From NCBI RefSeq assembly GCF_000369525.1, contig NZ_KB850072.1:2559270-2623269 (forward strand): a stretch of DNA of 64,000 bases, read 5' to 3'. The notes below the pieces were generated by a model. That model did not search any database and was not told the origin of the DNA. It saw only the letters and a program-made list of their open reading frames with translations. Positions 42,502 to 52,525 of the stretch are shown here, in pieces. The DNA comes from Acinetobacter higginsii. GTDB lineage: Bacteria; Pseudomonadota; Gammaproteobacteria; Pseudomonadales; Moraxellaceae. Numbering within the stretch: position 1 is the first letter of the stretch; each line of letters opens with the position of its first letter. Both the position numbers and the translations under genes were made by a program.

Positions 42502-43200
42502 TTAGTTCGCTTTACCTTGTTCGGGAATTTTTTTCCAAGCATCATCACGTAAATACACAGGCAGCGCATATTCAGCATCGACCCATTTTTGTTGTGCCGC
42601 ATATACGCGGGCAATCGTTGCAATGTCCTGCGCCGTTGCCTTGATGTTGACATTTGACGTGTGCTGATTGGAAGCCGCTTCTGAGTCTATGTCAGTTGGC
42701 TTAATTAATTCTGAACCCGAACCGATCGCTGTAAATTGACAATACGCTGTGGCCTGCTCATAACTTAACAATTTCTCATCATCAATGGCCTGCATCATGC
42801 CCTGCTCATCTAGACTGAAATTGGCAATATAGACTTCTTGCATACGCGCATCGAGAACGGCTGTCACCTGCTCTAAGCCATTGAGACGATAAGCCGCCTG
42901 CGCCAAAGCCTGTAAACTTGAAACAGGAATAACAGGTAAATCTTGCGACCACGCTAAGGCCTGTGCTACCGCCGCATTGATGCGTACACCACTGAATGAA
43001 CCAGGACCACGACTAAACGCGATCGCAGTTAAGTCAGCCAATTGCGTATCAGTTTGCAACAGGGCTTGTTCCGTTAAAGGTAAAATGGTTTGAGTTTGTG
43101 CCTTGGTTCGCTCATCCAATTGAAAATAGAGTTCTTGAGTATCATCAATTAATGAAACAGAACACTGCTCATTTGCAGTTTCCAATGCAAGCAACTTCAT
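42502..43200 (-). CDS. tsaB: tRNA threonylcarbamoyladenosine biosynthesis protein TsaB
   Basis: TsaB is the scaffold partner of TsaD in making t6A37 of tRNAs. The 232 residues have the ASKHA-type opening LLALETANEQCSVSLI and RGPGSFSGVRI near residue 70 (FSRGPGSF). The C-terminal half contains VLDARMQEVY. It heads the tsaB-uppP-rsmJ operon. Its promoter must be in the 131-bp gap before the carbonic anhydrase terminator. Confidence 0.93.
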   Translation of the reverse strand: MKLLALETANEQCSVSLIDDTQELYFQLDERTKAQTQTILPLTEQALLQTDTQLADLTAIAFSRGPGSFSGVRINAAVAQALAWSQDLPVIPVSSLQALAQAAYRLNGLEQVTAVLDARMQEVYIANFSLDEQGMMQAIDDEKLLSYEQATAYCQFTAIGSGSELIKPTDIDSEAASNQHTSNVNIKATAQDIATIARVYAAQQKWVDAEYALPVYLRDDAWKKIPEQGKAN

Positions 43201-43290
43201 GCAAAAACCTTAGAGAAAAAGAGATAAAAAACGTCGAGTATCATACTCCACTCAAACGCGATAGGCGAGTTATTGTCTTTTTATCGCCAT

Positions 43291-43319
43291 AAAAAAGCCA
43301 AGCATAAACTTGGCTGATT
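43291..43319 (-). terminator. terminator of the carbonic anhydrase/NUDIX unit
   Basis: AGCCAAG pairs with CTTGGCT around CATAAA. On the minus strand the stem is followed by six T. It lies just after the gamma carbonic anhydrase-like stop. Confidence 0.8.
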
Positions 43320-43331
43320 ACACTGAAATGA

Positions 43332-43862
43332 TTAAAACTGGAACGGCTCTAAATCTAAGAAATTTTTATAATGTTCTGCATAATGCAATGCACTTAAACG
43401 CAATCGGGCAGCGCCCTGCTCATCCAGCGTTTTCACTACTTTACCCGGTGATCCCATCACGACTGAATTGTCAGGAATCACTTTCCCTTCAGGAATCAGT
43501 GCATTGGCTCCAATAATACAATTCTTGCCAATCACTGCATTGTTGAGGATTACAGCATTCATGCCAATTAAGGAATTATCGCCAATCGTACAACCGTGCA
43601 ACATCACCTTATGCCCAATCGTGACATATTCACCCACATTCAATTCGATGCCTGCATCAGTATGTAATACTGCATTTTCCTGAATATTGGAAAAATTACC
43701 AATTCTTATCACACAATTATCGGCACGAACCACAGCGCCAAACCAAATACTCACCTGACGACCCAATTCTGCTTGACCAATTACTGTTGCTGTTGGAGCA
43801 ACCCAGCCATCCCAAGGTTCATGTAACGCTTTTGGACTCAATTCCTGATAGGTATACATCAT
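43332..43862 (-). CDS. gamma carbonic anhydrase family protein (YrdA-like)
   Basis: This 176-residue left-handed beta-helix protein has hexapeptide repeats and metal-binding His residues at NAVLHTD, IGHKVMLHGCTIG and nearby. It is of the YrdA/CaiE type, for which carbonic anhydrase activity is often unproven. The ATG at 43862 follows AAGAG; a TTG start at 43871 is less likely. It follows the NUDIX gene by about 20 bp. Confidence 0.9.
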   Translation of the reverse strand: MMYTYQELSPKALHEPWDGWVAPTATVIGQAELGRQVSIWFGAVVRADNCVIRIGNFSNIQENAVLHTDAGIELNVGEYVTIGHKVMLHGCTIGDNSLIGMNAVILNNAVIGKNCIIGANALIPEGKVIPDNSVVMGSPGKVVKTLDEQGAARLRLSALHYAEHYKNFLDLEPFQF

Positions 43863-43883
43863 GATCAACAACTCTTAAAAAAA

Positions 43884-44498
43884 TTAGAATTTAGATAAAC
43901 CAAAATGAGGCGGATTCACTAAGAATGGCCAACTCTTTTGATAGCCCAATCCATATTGAAATAAGGAAATCAGCATCCGAGCTGTCAGCCCCCACACAAT
44001 TTCACTTTCCACCTGCATACTTGGAAAATAAAGCGACTGCCGTGCCAATCGGACTTCATAAGGCAAAGGCTGAGCATCCATCAACTCTTGTAAAGGTGCA
44101 AAAAAGATTCGATCAATTTCGGTTGGCTGAGCGATTAATTCGACCTGAGCAGGGATTAATCCCACAATCGGTTTAACCGAGAGACCGCTTCGTGCACGTT
44201 GAATCGGTAAATCACCTAACAACTTTACATCAAAGGGATTTAAGGCTGTTTCTTCCTGTGCCTCACGTAAGGCAACCACGATATTACTGGTATCACTCGG
44301 ATCACGCTTGCCACCAGGGAATGATACCTCCCCGGCATGTTGCGACAGTTGCATTGAACGGCGGGTCAGTAAAACTTTGGGTTGCGGCTCTTGGGTAATT
44401 GCAATCAAAACCGCAGCGTCCGCCTGCTGGATCCGTTTGGAAAAACGCAACCGTTGTTGTAAAAGCTGTATTAACGATGGTTCTTCCATATGACTCAT
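43884..44498 (-). CDS. NUDIX hydrolase, CoA pyrophosphatase type (NudL-like)
   Basis: This 204-residue protein has the NUDIX box with GGKRDPSD preceding and REAQEETAL (REXXEE) near residue 85. VLLTRRSMQLSQHAGEVSFPGG is typical of CoA pyrophosphatases, which split CoA to 3',5'-ADP and phosphopantetheine. The start is ambiguous between 44498 and 44489. It is divergent from the second NUDIX gene; its upstream frame would overlap that gene's region. Confidence 0.85.
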   Translation of the reverse strand: MSHMEEPSLIQLLQQRLRFSKRIQQADAAVLIAITQEPQPKVLLTRRSMQLSQHAGEVSFPGGKRDPSDTSNIVVALREAQEETALNPFDVKLLGDLPIQRARSGLSVKPIVGLIPAQVELIAQPTEIDRIFFAPLQELMDAQPLPYEVRLARQSLYFPSMQVESEIVWGLTARMLISLFQYGLGYQKSWPFLVNPPHFGLSKF

Positions 44499-44619
44499 CT
44501 CTTTGTTCTCTTTTTCCTTAATCAGCATCATAGCTGAAATTTTCGGTGCAATCATAGATCATGATGCGAAGTCATCAAAATTCAGTTATGCTGAGCTATC
44601 TCTACGGCCGATGATAATT

Positions 44620-45168
44620 ATGAGCTTTTGCGTTGCGTGTGGACATCAAACTGAAGCAAAAATTCCAGTAGGTGATCATAAATCACGACTTGTCTGCACT
44701 CACTGTGGCAACATTCACTATGAAAATCCCAAGGTCATTTGTGGTGCTTTGGCCCTTTGGGATAACAAAGTGCTGTTATGTCGTCGGGCAATCGAACCTC
44801 GTTATGGTTTATGGACCTTACCTGCTGGTTATATGGAACTCTTTGAAACCATGGAGCAAGGTGCGGCACGTGAAACCCGTGAGGAAGCCGAGGCCGAAGT
44901 AGAAATCGAACAGCTGTATTGTATGTACAATATCCCACGTATTGGCCAAATCTATGTCCTATTCAAAGCGCATTTAAAACAAGGCTTATTTGGTGCGGGT
45001 GAAGAAAGTATCGAATGCCGTTTGTTTGAAGAACATGAAATTCCTTGGACCGAATTGGCTTTTCCGAGTGTAGAACAAACACTCCGACATTATTTTGCGG
45101 ATCGTAAAACAGGGATTTTTCCAACCCATTTAGAAACGCTGGGAACACGACTCGACCATACGGGTTAA
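44620..45168 (+). CDS. NUDIX hydrolase with N-terminal zinc ribbon
   Basis: This 182-residue protein starts with a zinc ribbon (FCVACGH and VCTHCGN, residues 3-32), followed by a NUDIX domain. Its box is AGYMELFETMEQGAARETREEAEAEV in outline, with REXXEE complete. This layout resembles NudC-like pyrophosphatases, but it is shorter than NADH pyrophosphatase. The substrate is not known; ADP-ribose or NAD(H)-type dinucleotides are candidates. The start at 44620 is preferred because homology begins there. It ends at a shared terminator. Confidence 0.85.
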   Translation: MSFCVACGHQTEAKIPVGDHKSRLVCTHCGNIHYENPKVICGALALWDNKVLLCRRAIEPRYGLWTLPAGYMELFETMEQGAARETREEAEAEVEIEQLYCMYNIPRIGQIYVLFKAHLKQGLFGAGEESIECRLFEEHEIPWTELAFPSVEQTLRHYFADRKTGIFPTHLETLGTRLDHTG

Positions 45169-45171
45169 AAT

Positions 45172-45199
45172 AAAAAAGACCGCCATTGCGGTCTTTTTT
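45172..45199. terminator. bidirectional terminator between NUDIX gene and filF
   Basis: AAGACCGC pairs with GCGGTCTT around CATT, with A-run and T-run. It closes both the NUDIX gene and the fil operon. Confidence 0.85.
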
Positions 45200-45209
45200 A
45201 ATCATTCAC

Positions 45210-47201
45210 TTAAGACTTTATTTTAATGGCATTACATGCAGGGATCTTTTGGTCTGCAATTTTAATACTTACTGTACCAGATACACGTTTTGCCAATGCA
45301 CGTTCCTCATCCGTTGGCTTCACATAGGCATTCCGTGCTGTATCATCTGCTAATTTATCATATATTTCTATATATGAAGCTTGAGCTGCAGCATAAAAGT
45401 TTGACCAAGGTACGGTATTATTAGAAAAATCTGTTAGGTTGATTCCTGTTGCCTGCCCGTTTAATAAATTATGAATATTAATCTTAGCACCAGTGCTTTC
45501 CGTAAGGTTCAAACCAAACATATTGCCATCAATCAATCCAAACTTTGGATTAGACAAAATCATACGTACAGTAATCGACTTATCATTAGTTGAAAATAGC
45601 GTTGCACCTGTTGTACCAATACGATATTGGGTTTCACCAAATTCATCTGTAATTGTACCATCCGCATTATTTGTCTGTGTTTTTGCACAATTTCCTGACA
45701 TATCTGTGGAGGTAGAATCTTTTTTAATATCAGTACGAATATCACCTTGCTCATCAATCATAATTCCAATATCAACGGCAGGGAAAGTTGTATCTTTACT
45801 ATTAAATTTAAACGTTAAAGTGGCATATAGAGGGAATAGATATGGTTTTCCAGACTTAACATTTGCCTTTGTCTGGAAAATATTTTTATCCAAATAACTT
45901 GATGGATTCACTTTAAAGATATCAATCGTTCCTTTATAAGCATCGCCACTGATCGTTTGTTGCCATACCCCCAAACGATTACTCTCAACGGTATCTGTAT
46001 CCTTTGCTTTTACCAACTGTTTATAAACAGGTTCTGTACCAGCAATTGTATTGCCATTCATCAATTTACCTTGATTAATCAATACATCATCTGTTGTATT
46101 AGCACTCAAACTTAAGCGTAAAGGTTGATTTGGATTTACTTCTTGGCTAATCGAATTAAACCATGCATTTTGTGCATTAATCTGCATTCTATTTGGCTTA
46201 ACTTTCGTTGTTAAAATATACGGCAATGTCACATAACTTCCTACCAAAGTTGCAGAACCACGCCATTGTTGACCAGAACCAAGCGTATAGCCTTGACGAT
46301 CCGAGAGTAAAAAGAAACTCCCCATAGAATGTAGTAAAGTATTACTCGCTTTCATACAGTCCGCATAGACAGCTTTATTACATCCAAAGAATCCATCTGG
46401 TCGTACCCCACTTCCATTAAGGGTTTGGGTAACCGTACCATCACTACCAGCTTTATAAATTGGTACATCAGCTTGCCAAATACCTGAATTACTCAAATTG
46501 AGAAGCTGAGTCACCATTGTAAATGCTTGCTCATCAGAAACAGGGGTTACATCTAACCATGGTTTTAAAATTTCAGCATATTCACCATTTGCCAATTCAG
46601 CAGCACCGACATCTTTACTTATCGTGGATAATTGATCCTTTTTCTCACGACTAATGTCTGTTGGTTGAATATCTCCAATCACATTATGATCTTGTTCTAA
46701 ACCAGCACTCTGGAAAATTTTCACTAAGGCCATAGCAACACGTATTGTTTCATCATTTATATTTAATGAAGCTTGTTTACCCGTGAGTGCCGTAGCGAAA
46801 TCTATAACTCGAATACGCGGAAACAGTGCTAGTTTAATTTTAGAAATATTATCTAGTTGAATAGTACCCAAACTAATTTTACGAGGACTTGCTGCACCTT
46901 GAATATAAAAAGTAACACTATCACCTAATTTACAGGCACCCGTAACAATATTACCGTCCAACTTTGTTGCAAAGTGATTAACTTTATCGCTACTACAATC
47001 AAAATTTAGCCCAGAAATAGGATAATCTAAAACAAATTGTAGACAGTCCTCTGCAGTCACACTACAGCTGGTATTTGAAGTAACGCCTGTTACACCTTTT
47101 GTTGGATCCTCATTGATTTTGCTACTTTCACCACCACAACCATGTAGAAAAATAGCCAATGTTGAAAATGCAAATGGCAATAATATTTTTTTGTTCATCA
47201 T
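45210..47201 (-). CDS. filF: FilF, large lipoprotein of the fil operon
   Basis: This 663-residue protein has a lipoprotein signal with lipobox FLHGC (Cys at about residue 22). The rest is a long soluble region with predicted mixed strands, several Cys (SCSVTAEDC, NFDCSS and others) and a DLVxxNxxR-free C-terminus ending in IPACNAIKIKS. It is the last fil gene and likely faces the periplasm or outside at the outer membrane. The name FilF comes from Acinetobacter annotation; no function is proven. It starts 19 bp after filE. Confidence 0.8.
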   Translation of the reverse strand: MMNKKILLPFAFSTLAIFLHGCGGESSKINEDPTKGVTGVTSNTSCSVTAEDCLQFVLDYPISGLNFDCSSDKVNHFATKLDGNIVTGACKLGDSVTFYIQGAASPRKISLGTIQLDNISKIKLALFPRIRVIDFATALTGKQASLNINDETIRVAMALVKIFQSAGLEQDHNVIGDIQPTDISREKKDQLSTISKDVGAAELANGEYAEILKPWLDVTPVSDEQAFTMVTQLLNLSNSGIWQADVPIYKAGSDGTVTQTLNGSGVRPDGFFGCNKAVYADCMKASNTLLHSMGSFFLLSDRQGYTLGSGQQWRGSATLVGSYVTLPYILTTKVKPNRMQINAQNAWFNSISQEVNPNQPLRLSLSANTTDDVLINQGKLMNGNTIAGTEPVYKQLVKAKDTDTVESNRLGVWQQTISGDAYKGTIDIFKVNPSSYLDKNIFQTKANVKSGKPYLFPLYATLTFKFNSKDTTFPAVDIGIMIDEQGDIRTDIKKDSTSTDMSGNCAKTQTNNADGTITDEFGETQYRIGTTGATLFSTNDKSITVRMILSNPKFGLIDGNMFGLNLTESTGAKINIHNLLNGQATGINLTDFSNNTVPWSNFYAAAQASYIEIYDKLADDTARNAYVKPTDEERALAKRVSGTVSIKIADQKIPACNAIKIKS

Positions 47202-47220
47202 TGGTTCATCCTATCCATGC

Positions 47221-48462
47221 TTACTGTAAAACAGAAATTTTGATCTGTCCTTGATTTGATAATTCTTGTTCAGAAACATCAATTGCTGAGGCTAATGGGG
47301 TCATCATTATATAACGTGCCTCTTTAGGTATCTTTATCACACCTTGTATAGCTGAATGTTGTAACGCTGTTGCAGCAGTTTCACTATTTTTAAATCCGCT
47401 GACTCCCTCTTCTATACAACCATTTTCATCTAAAAATACGACTAGAGGCCAATAATATACTGGCTTTTCATTACGAGGAGAATACGAATCGATTTGCATA
47501 TATTGAGGTGAGGAATCTAGTTTGACCAACTCGTATTCGAATGTTTCCTTCAACGGTTTTCTAGGCCAAAGTCCAACATCTTTTTTCAGTGCAAGGGTTT
47601 TGATTGATTTCTTATAGCCATCTAGAAAACAGCGATCATTTTCAAAAGCAACCTTTAAATCTTCACTCGATAAACGTACATAAGTAGTAGATAATGCGAT
47701 TGGAGCTACTGACTGTTGCGAACGATTCAACAACTTATCAAGAACTGAACGGCTCACTCCTTTTTTTCGTTCTATCGTTTCAGTACGCCCAGTGCCGTCT
47801 GGTATCGTATAAAAGCGTTTTTTGCCATCAAGATTAAATTCTTGATTTTCTAAATATTCATTATTGACATAATCAACACCATCAACCTGACTAAATCCAG
47901 TTGATAGCTCCCCCTTATTTGAAGAATTTGAATCACTTTGATTCTGTGACTTTTCTTCTATGGCTGTTGATTTCTTTTCTGTCGCTGAGTTCTCTATCTT
48001 CAACTGGCTTGTAGGTGCTTGAATCACATTTGATTGTTCAACAGGTAAAACTGGAACCTTTGTTGTTCGCTTATCAATCACTATAGAAGGAGGCATTGGT
48101 TCTCTTATAGCCTCAGGAACTTCAAAGTTTTTAATTGTCTTGAACTGTTTTTTCGGGAGCTCAATTGGTTGAGTGTACTCAACCGTTTGCTGCTCAATAG
48201 GCACAGCAACCGTCTTTACTGGATTAGAATGATCAATAGGTGGAGCTAGCTGAGCAGTTTTTTCAGTACGAACTTGTTGTTTCTGCTGATTAGGCTCAGC
48301 TTGTTTTTTTCCAAGTTTCATCGGTACAACCATTGGTCGACCATCAGGCCCAATAATTGTATAAAAACCATCTGCGTAAACAACCGAAGTACTTGCAATC
48401 ATTAAATATATAAGTGAAATTACAAGTCTTGGTTGAAGGATCATTTTCTTTTGCATTACCAT
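47221..48462 (-). CDS. filE: FilE, periplasmic protein of the fil operon
   Basis: This 413-residue protein has a signal peptide ending YA near residue 31. The mature protein opens DGFYTIIGPDGRPMVV, and a related stretch (FYTIPDGTGRTETI) recurs near residue 215. The region between is disordered, rich in Gln, Pro, Lys and Ser. The C-terminal 180 residues appear folded and contain a Cys pair. It overlaps the end of filD by a few bases. The repeat hints at small beta modules similar in spirit to DUF4124, which is uncertain. Confidence 0.75.
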   Translation of the reverse strand: MVMQKKMILQPRLVISLIYLMIASTSVVYADGFYTIIGPDGRPMVVPMKLGKKQAEPNQQKQQVRTEKTAQLAPPIDHSNPVKTVAVPIEQQTVEYTQPIELPKKQFKTIKNFEVPEAIREPMPPSIVIDKRTTKVPVLPVEQSNVIQAPTSQLKIENSATEKKSTAIEEKSQNQSDSNSSNKGELSTGFSQVDGVDYVNNEYLENQEFNLDGKKRFYTIPDGTGRTETIERKKGVSRSVLDKLLNRSQQSVAPIALSTTYVRLSSEDLKVAFENDRCFLDGYKKSIKTLALKKDVGLWPRKPLKETFEYELVKLDSSPQYMQIDSYSPRNEKPVYYWPLVVFLDENGCIEEGVSGFKNSETAATALQHSAIQGVIKIPKEARYIMMTPLASAIDVSEQELSNQGQIKISVLQ

Positions 48463-50123
48463 CTTGTTCTGTAGTTAATTCCAAGTAAAGTTACTTTTGT
48501 ATTTGTTTTTACATTCAAACCTGCATAAGGATTTAATAACAGGTTATCCACCCCTGTTTTATTGGATAGACTACTTGTATTTGCAGGAATATCATCACGA
48601 CTGCGTAAGAAACCAACGGATAAATCAATATCTGTATCAGGATCGAAACGATAACCAAGGCCCAAACCAAATAATTGAGCATTATTAATCGGTACCATCG
48701 TATTTCGTTTATCATCTGGAATCGAACTAGTACGCGGTTCATAACCCATCCGCAGCTTCAAACGATCTGTTGCAGAATACTCAAAACCTATTCCCCAACG
48801 CCAAGAGGACTGAAATTTTAATGGCAAAGACAATGATCGATCAGTTACATCAGCAGATAATAATTTAGCAACTTTTAACAATGAAATTTGTCGATCAAAC
48901 TCAAAACGAAACTTATCCCATGCCGAGAAATCAGTCCACCCCAAATCGAAATTCATTTGAAGATCAGGGAATATTTTATACTTAATCCCAGCTTTAAAAT
49001 GCTGTGGATATTTAAAATCCATGGCTAACAAACCTGATTCTACAGCTGGGGCATAACTTGGAAACCCTAAAATTGCTGCAAGAATTTGACCCGTAGCAGA
49101 TGAATTAAGACCTGCAATCAAATCTCTAGGTGCCTGAGCCACATTAATTAAGTATTTCCCATGCAAACGCATTTTCGCTTCACTTTGATAAACCATCCCA
49201 AAGCTAAAATCATCAGTAGGTTCCCAAAGCAAGCCTAGGTTATAACTTGGACTTAATGATTGCTCAAGTGATACATCTAAGGCACCAACTTTACTAAATG
49301 GATTCATCCCCTCTTTAGCATTACACATACCAAATAGCAGTAAATCTGTAATAATGTCACCATTTTCTTTAAATGGTCCGCATACCACTTCATCGACCAT
49401 ACGTAATACCCCAATTAACTCATTAGGGAAACGTAAGTCCGTTTTCATCGCAATCGCTTGATAGGACATTCCAAATGATGCCCCTAGGTACAAATTATCG
49501 TTGACCTGATAACCAAATGAAGGTGATAAATAGGTAATACGCTCTAAGGCAACCTGTTGCCCCATATAGTTACTTGGATTACCATCCTCTGCACCAAAAC
49601 CTGCAACAAGCGGCGCATAAATTGCTGTCGCATATGTCACTTTAGAGCCTGGTGGTTTATAAGAAATACCTGCTGTCGGTGCAACCAATGGAGAATTAGG
49701 CCCTAAATCTACAATTTTCTTTAAAATAGGAACATAAATACTGGCATATTCGACATCGCCACTCACCGTCCCTTTAAAATCTGTACAAATATTTGCATCA
49801 ACTTCAGGCCCATCATTACATACCAATGGGTCATCCGAATAACCAAAAACGTTATAGCCTGCAGGTGCAGAATAATCACGTTTAATTGCAAAATTAGCGA
49901 GAATCCCTTGTACATCGGTTTGTAAACCGTCTAGTTTAGCAAGTGCAGCAGGGTTGAAGTGAACTGCACTAATACCAGGAGGATCTGCAGTAACTGCATT
50001 ACCTAAAGCCAAAGAACGTAAATCTACTGATAAGTCTTGCCCAAGTTGTGCATGAGTAGCACTCGATAGTCCAGCAAAAAAAATTGCTATCGTTAATGGA
50101 CATAATTTAAGGTGTTTCACCAT
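48456..50123 (-). CDS. filD: FilD, FadL/OmpP1-type outer-membrane protein
   Basis: This 555-residue protein has a Sec signal peptide and is a FadL-type beta-barrel. It has SVDLRSLALGNAVTADPPGISAVHFNPAAL near the N-terminus (the hatch-domain NPA motif), many barrel strands and a C-terminal aromatic residue (YRTRW). FadL-type proteins pass hydrophobic compounds across the outer membrane. In the operon it could export or import a hydrophobic ligand or help place FilA. Confidence 0.85.
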   Translation of the reverse strand: MVKHLKLCPLTIAIFFAGLSSATHAQLGQDLSVDLRSLALGNAVTADPPGISAVHFNPAALAKLDGLQTDVQGILANFAIKRDYSAPAGYNVFGYSDDPLVCNDGPEVDANICTDFKGTVSGDVEYASIYVPILKKIVDLGPNSPLVAPTAGISYKPPGSKVTYATAIYAPLVAGFGAEDGNPSNYMGQQVALERITYLSPSFGYQVNDNLYLGASFGMSYQAIAMKTDLRFPNELIGVLRMVDEVVCGPFKENGDIITDLLLFGMCNAKEGMNPFSKVGALDVSLEQSLSPSYNLGLLWEPTDDFSFGMVYQSEAKMRLHGKYLINVAQAPRDLIAGLNSSATGQILAAILGFPSYAPAVESGLLAMDFKYPQHFKAGIKYKIFPDLQMNFDLGWTDFSAWDKFRFEFDRQISLLKVAKLLSADVTDRSLSLPLKFQSSWRWGIGFEYSATDRLKLRMGYEPRTSSIPDDKRNTMVPINNAQLFGLGLGYRFDPDTDIDLSVGFLRSRDDIPANTSSLSNKTGVDNLLLNPYAGLNVKTNTKVTLLGINYRTRW

Positions 50124-50135
50124 TATTACATCTCC

Positions 50136-51284
50136 TTAACGAGCTTTTTTACCAAAACCTATGATATCAAGCGGGAAAGATAAGCCTAGTGATACATCTG
50201 GCGCATCTTCCGTTAAACCGATCCCGACAGTACCATTGACAATGGTTTCAGGCGATACACGCACCCCTAAAGCAAATGACAACATAGCACTACTCTGGTC
50301 AGCAGATTTATAACTTTCATCATTCTCGAAATAGAATTTTGCTCCAGTATTAAAGCTTTGTTGATATGACATGGTCAATGACACGTCATAGTTAAATGAA
50401 TAAGCAAAACCAAAAGAGAATCCACCGCTGAGGCCCGGATCAAAGCTTTCTAAAACACGGCTTCCGCGCAATTGATTGAGTCCAGACTCTTTTAGACCAT
50501 AACTAGTTGAAACCGATGCAAATAATACAACAGGATCAATATATTTACGTGTACTTGCTCCAGCACCAACTGAATAATAACCTTTACCTGTTGATAGCTC
50601 ATCTACTCCTACCTCATATGGGCTATCACCTGTTTTAGTTGATAAGCTACCAAATAGAACCAATGGCAAACGGCCCTGTTTTAAAGGAAATGGTTCCCAA
50701 CGAGCACCAAAATTAATATCACCTAATCCAGCCGTTGTTTGATCTTTTAAAAGTTCTTTTTTAGCTACAAAAGGTACAGATGCTGATAATGTCACGTTAT
50801 CTAATACGCCATATTGAACTGTAAACGTATTGGTTAAAGTATGGTTAGCATCTTCCTCTACACGCAATCTTGATAGCGAACTATTACTATCACTCATTGC
50901 TAAATCAAGACGACTATCACGATAATAGGTATAATCCAAATCATAGTATGATGAAAAAATACCTTTTTTAATTAATGAATACTGACGCTCATTTGAAGTG
51001 AACACTTCTTGTAAATTTGTTTCTTGAGTTGCATCACTTTCTTTTTTCTGTAAAGCACTTGCAGCCTGATCAGCCTGACTTCCCTCAACAACCGAGCTAT
51101 TATTCACAACAGCGCTTGCTGGGCTTTCAGCAATCGTATTCCCCTGTACATCCGCTACCGACACCTGATCCGCCTCAGAGGTTACAGGTTCAGTGGTAGG
51201 TTGTTGTTCTGCTGCGTAAAGTGTAGATGTGATCGCACTTAAACTTAAGGCCAACACACTCATTTTCATCCATGTATGATTCAT
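50136..51284 (-). CDS. filC: FilC, outer-membrane beta-barrel of the fil operon
   Basis: This 382-residue protein has a signal peptide (about residues 1-25), then a linker with coiled-coil-like Gln/Ala residues (about 26-85). A beta-barrel of about 280 residues follows (YDLDYTYYRDSRLDLAMSD and RVEEDANHTLTNTFTVQYG), like the transporter porin group. A linker or coiled coil in front of a barrel also describes FapF of the Fap amyloid operon. The start is ATG 51284 or 51296. Confidence 0.75.
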   Translation of the reverse strand: MNHTWMKMSVLALSLSAITSTLYAAEQQPTTEPVTSEADQVSVADVQGNTIAESPASAVVNNSSVVEGSQADQAASALQKKESDATQETNLQEVFTSNERQYSLIKKGIFSSYYDLDYTYYRDSRLDLAMSDSNSSLSRLRVEEDANHTLTNTFTVQYGVLDNVTLSASVPFVAKKELLKDQTTAGLGDINFGARWEPFPLKQGRLPLVLFGSLSTKTGDSPYEVGVDELSTGKGYYSVGAGASTRKYIDPVVLFASVSTSYGLKESGLNQLRGSRVLESFDPGLSGGFSFGFAYSFNYDVSLTMSYQQSFNTGAKFYFENDESYKSADQSSAMLSFALGVRVSPETIVNGTVGIGLTEDAPDVSLGLSFPLDIIGFGKKAR

Positions 51285-51328
51285 TTTACTTTGCATCCTA
51301 TTACATTAATTTTACTGATTTTTCTAAA

Positions 51329-52162
51329 TTACTTCCGCTTGTAATATAAGCGCATATAGGTCGTAATTGGTTGGTTATAAGTAGCTGAGCTTGGATCCGC
51401 ATCTAATACTCGACGCATTGTCGAAGCCTTATCTGCAAGGCGCTCCAGTTTTTGTGTCGGAAATTGAATTTCAGCAAGCGCATAACGATTTACGGTTGCA
51501 TCTTCAACATGGCGCATATCCGCATCTTGTAATGCCAACAAACTCTTTTGATATTGCTGAGGAATATCAACAATAAATAATGTATTGTTGTCCCATATAT
51601 CTTTAAATCGGTTCTCATCGAAACTGATATTTCCTAATGCAGGATCAGCAACATAAACCCTTCCATCTTTATACGCTTTATATACAACAAAATGTTTAAA
51701 GCCAGCATAGGTAATAGGAACAATCGCTGGTTGTTTCAAAGAGGTAAGATCAGAAAACTCCCCACGATAGCCACCACTATTAATCCCTAGAGCGGAGACA
51801 AAACGTTTCATATCTAATAAGGAGAAACTTCGACGCTCAATGATACGCTGATACTCTCCATATTGGAGTAGACCGCTCATTGTTTGTTGTTCAGTTAATT
51901 GTAAACCACCAAAACCATTTAACAGTGTCGTTAATGCTGCTGAACCACAGCTATAATCATAAGCTTGGCGAACAATTCCACGAAACTGCTCCTCTACGGC
52001 CGGCTTAATCACCACTGCTTCGCGATGATTCCGTGTGAACGAAGGGTTACGAGAATCCAAAGTTTCTGTATAGAATACAGTCCCCTCTGGTTTTTTTTCT
52101 ATTTCAAAGGCTTGCGTTGTAAAGTAATACATCAATGCCGAGCCTAAAGCGATCTCTAACAT
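51329..52162 (-). CDS. filB: FilB, C39-like peptidase of the fil operon
   Basis: This 277-residue protein has an N-terminal hydrophobic segment and a C39-peptidase-like domain. Catalytic Cys72 lies in YDYSCGSAALTTLL, His157 in GFKHFVVYKAY and Asp173 in VYVADPALGN. C39 domains usually cut double-glycine leaders in ABC exporters, but free periplasmic ones such as FapD serve amyloid secretion. The intact triad suggests an active protease. FilA is the most likely substrate; this is inference. Confidence 0.88.
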   Translation of the reverse strand: MLEIALGSALMYYFTTQAFEIEKKPEGTVFYTETLDSRNPSFTRNHREAVVIKPAVEEQFRGIVRQAYDYSCGSAALTTLLNGFGGLQLTEQQTMSGLLQYGEYQRIIERRSFSLLDMKRFVSALGINSGGYRGEFSDLTSLKQPAIVPITYAGFKHFVVYKAYKDGRVYVADPALGNISFDENRFKDIWDNNTLFIVDIPQQYQKSLLALQDADMRHVEDATVNRYALAEIQFPTQKLERLADKASTMRRVLDADPSSATYNQPITTYMRLYYKRK

Positions 52163-52525
52163 AAGTCTCTTTTTCTAACAATGGCAGCACTTGCCTTATT
52201 CATTTTATTTTTAGTGTCCAAGACACTCCATCCTTGCAAGTTGAAGATACCTTTTTTTATAAGAAAATACATCTTTTTTTTGGTTTTTTTTGACGGAATG
52301 TTATTTTTTTATAATTAAGCCCACAATTAAACAATTACCACCTTTAATGCAACTCTTTCACAACAATAAATTACTTATATAACCTATTAAAAATAACAAT
52401 CCAAGTTCTTAAACCTGCAAAGTCGTCTTGATAAGCAACCCATTTATTAATTTATTGATCAGGATTTTTACTTAAATAAAAAAAAAGCGCATAAAGCGCT
52501 TTTTTTGTTTTGGCTACTAAACTGA
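52163..52525 (-). other. filA-filB intergenic region with oligo-T tracts
   Basis: This 363-bp gap holds the filA terminator (52478-52507), several runs of seven or eight T or A near 52251-52310, and a small hairpin AGTGTC/GACACT at 52213-52227. No gene was seen. The poly-T runs could vary in length by slippage. Confidence 0.5.
52478..52507 (-). terminator. filA terminator
   Basis: GCGC pairs with GCGC around ATAAA, extended by an A/T-run pair of six to eight bases, with a T-run on the minus strand. It lies 19 bases after the filA stop. Partial read-through would make FilA far more abundant than FilB-F. Confidence 0.8.
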
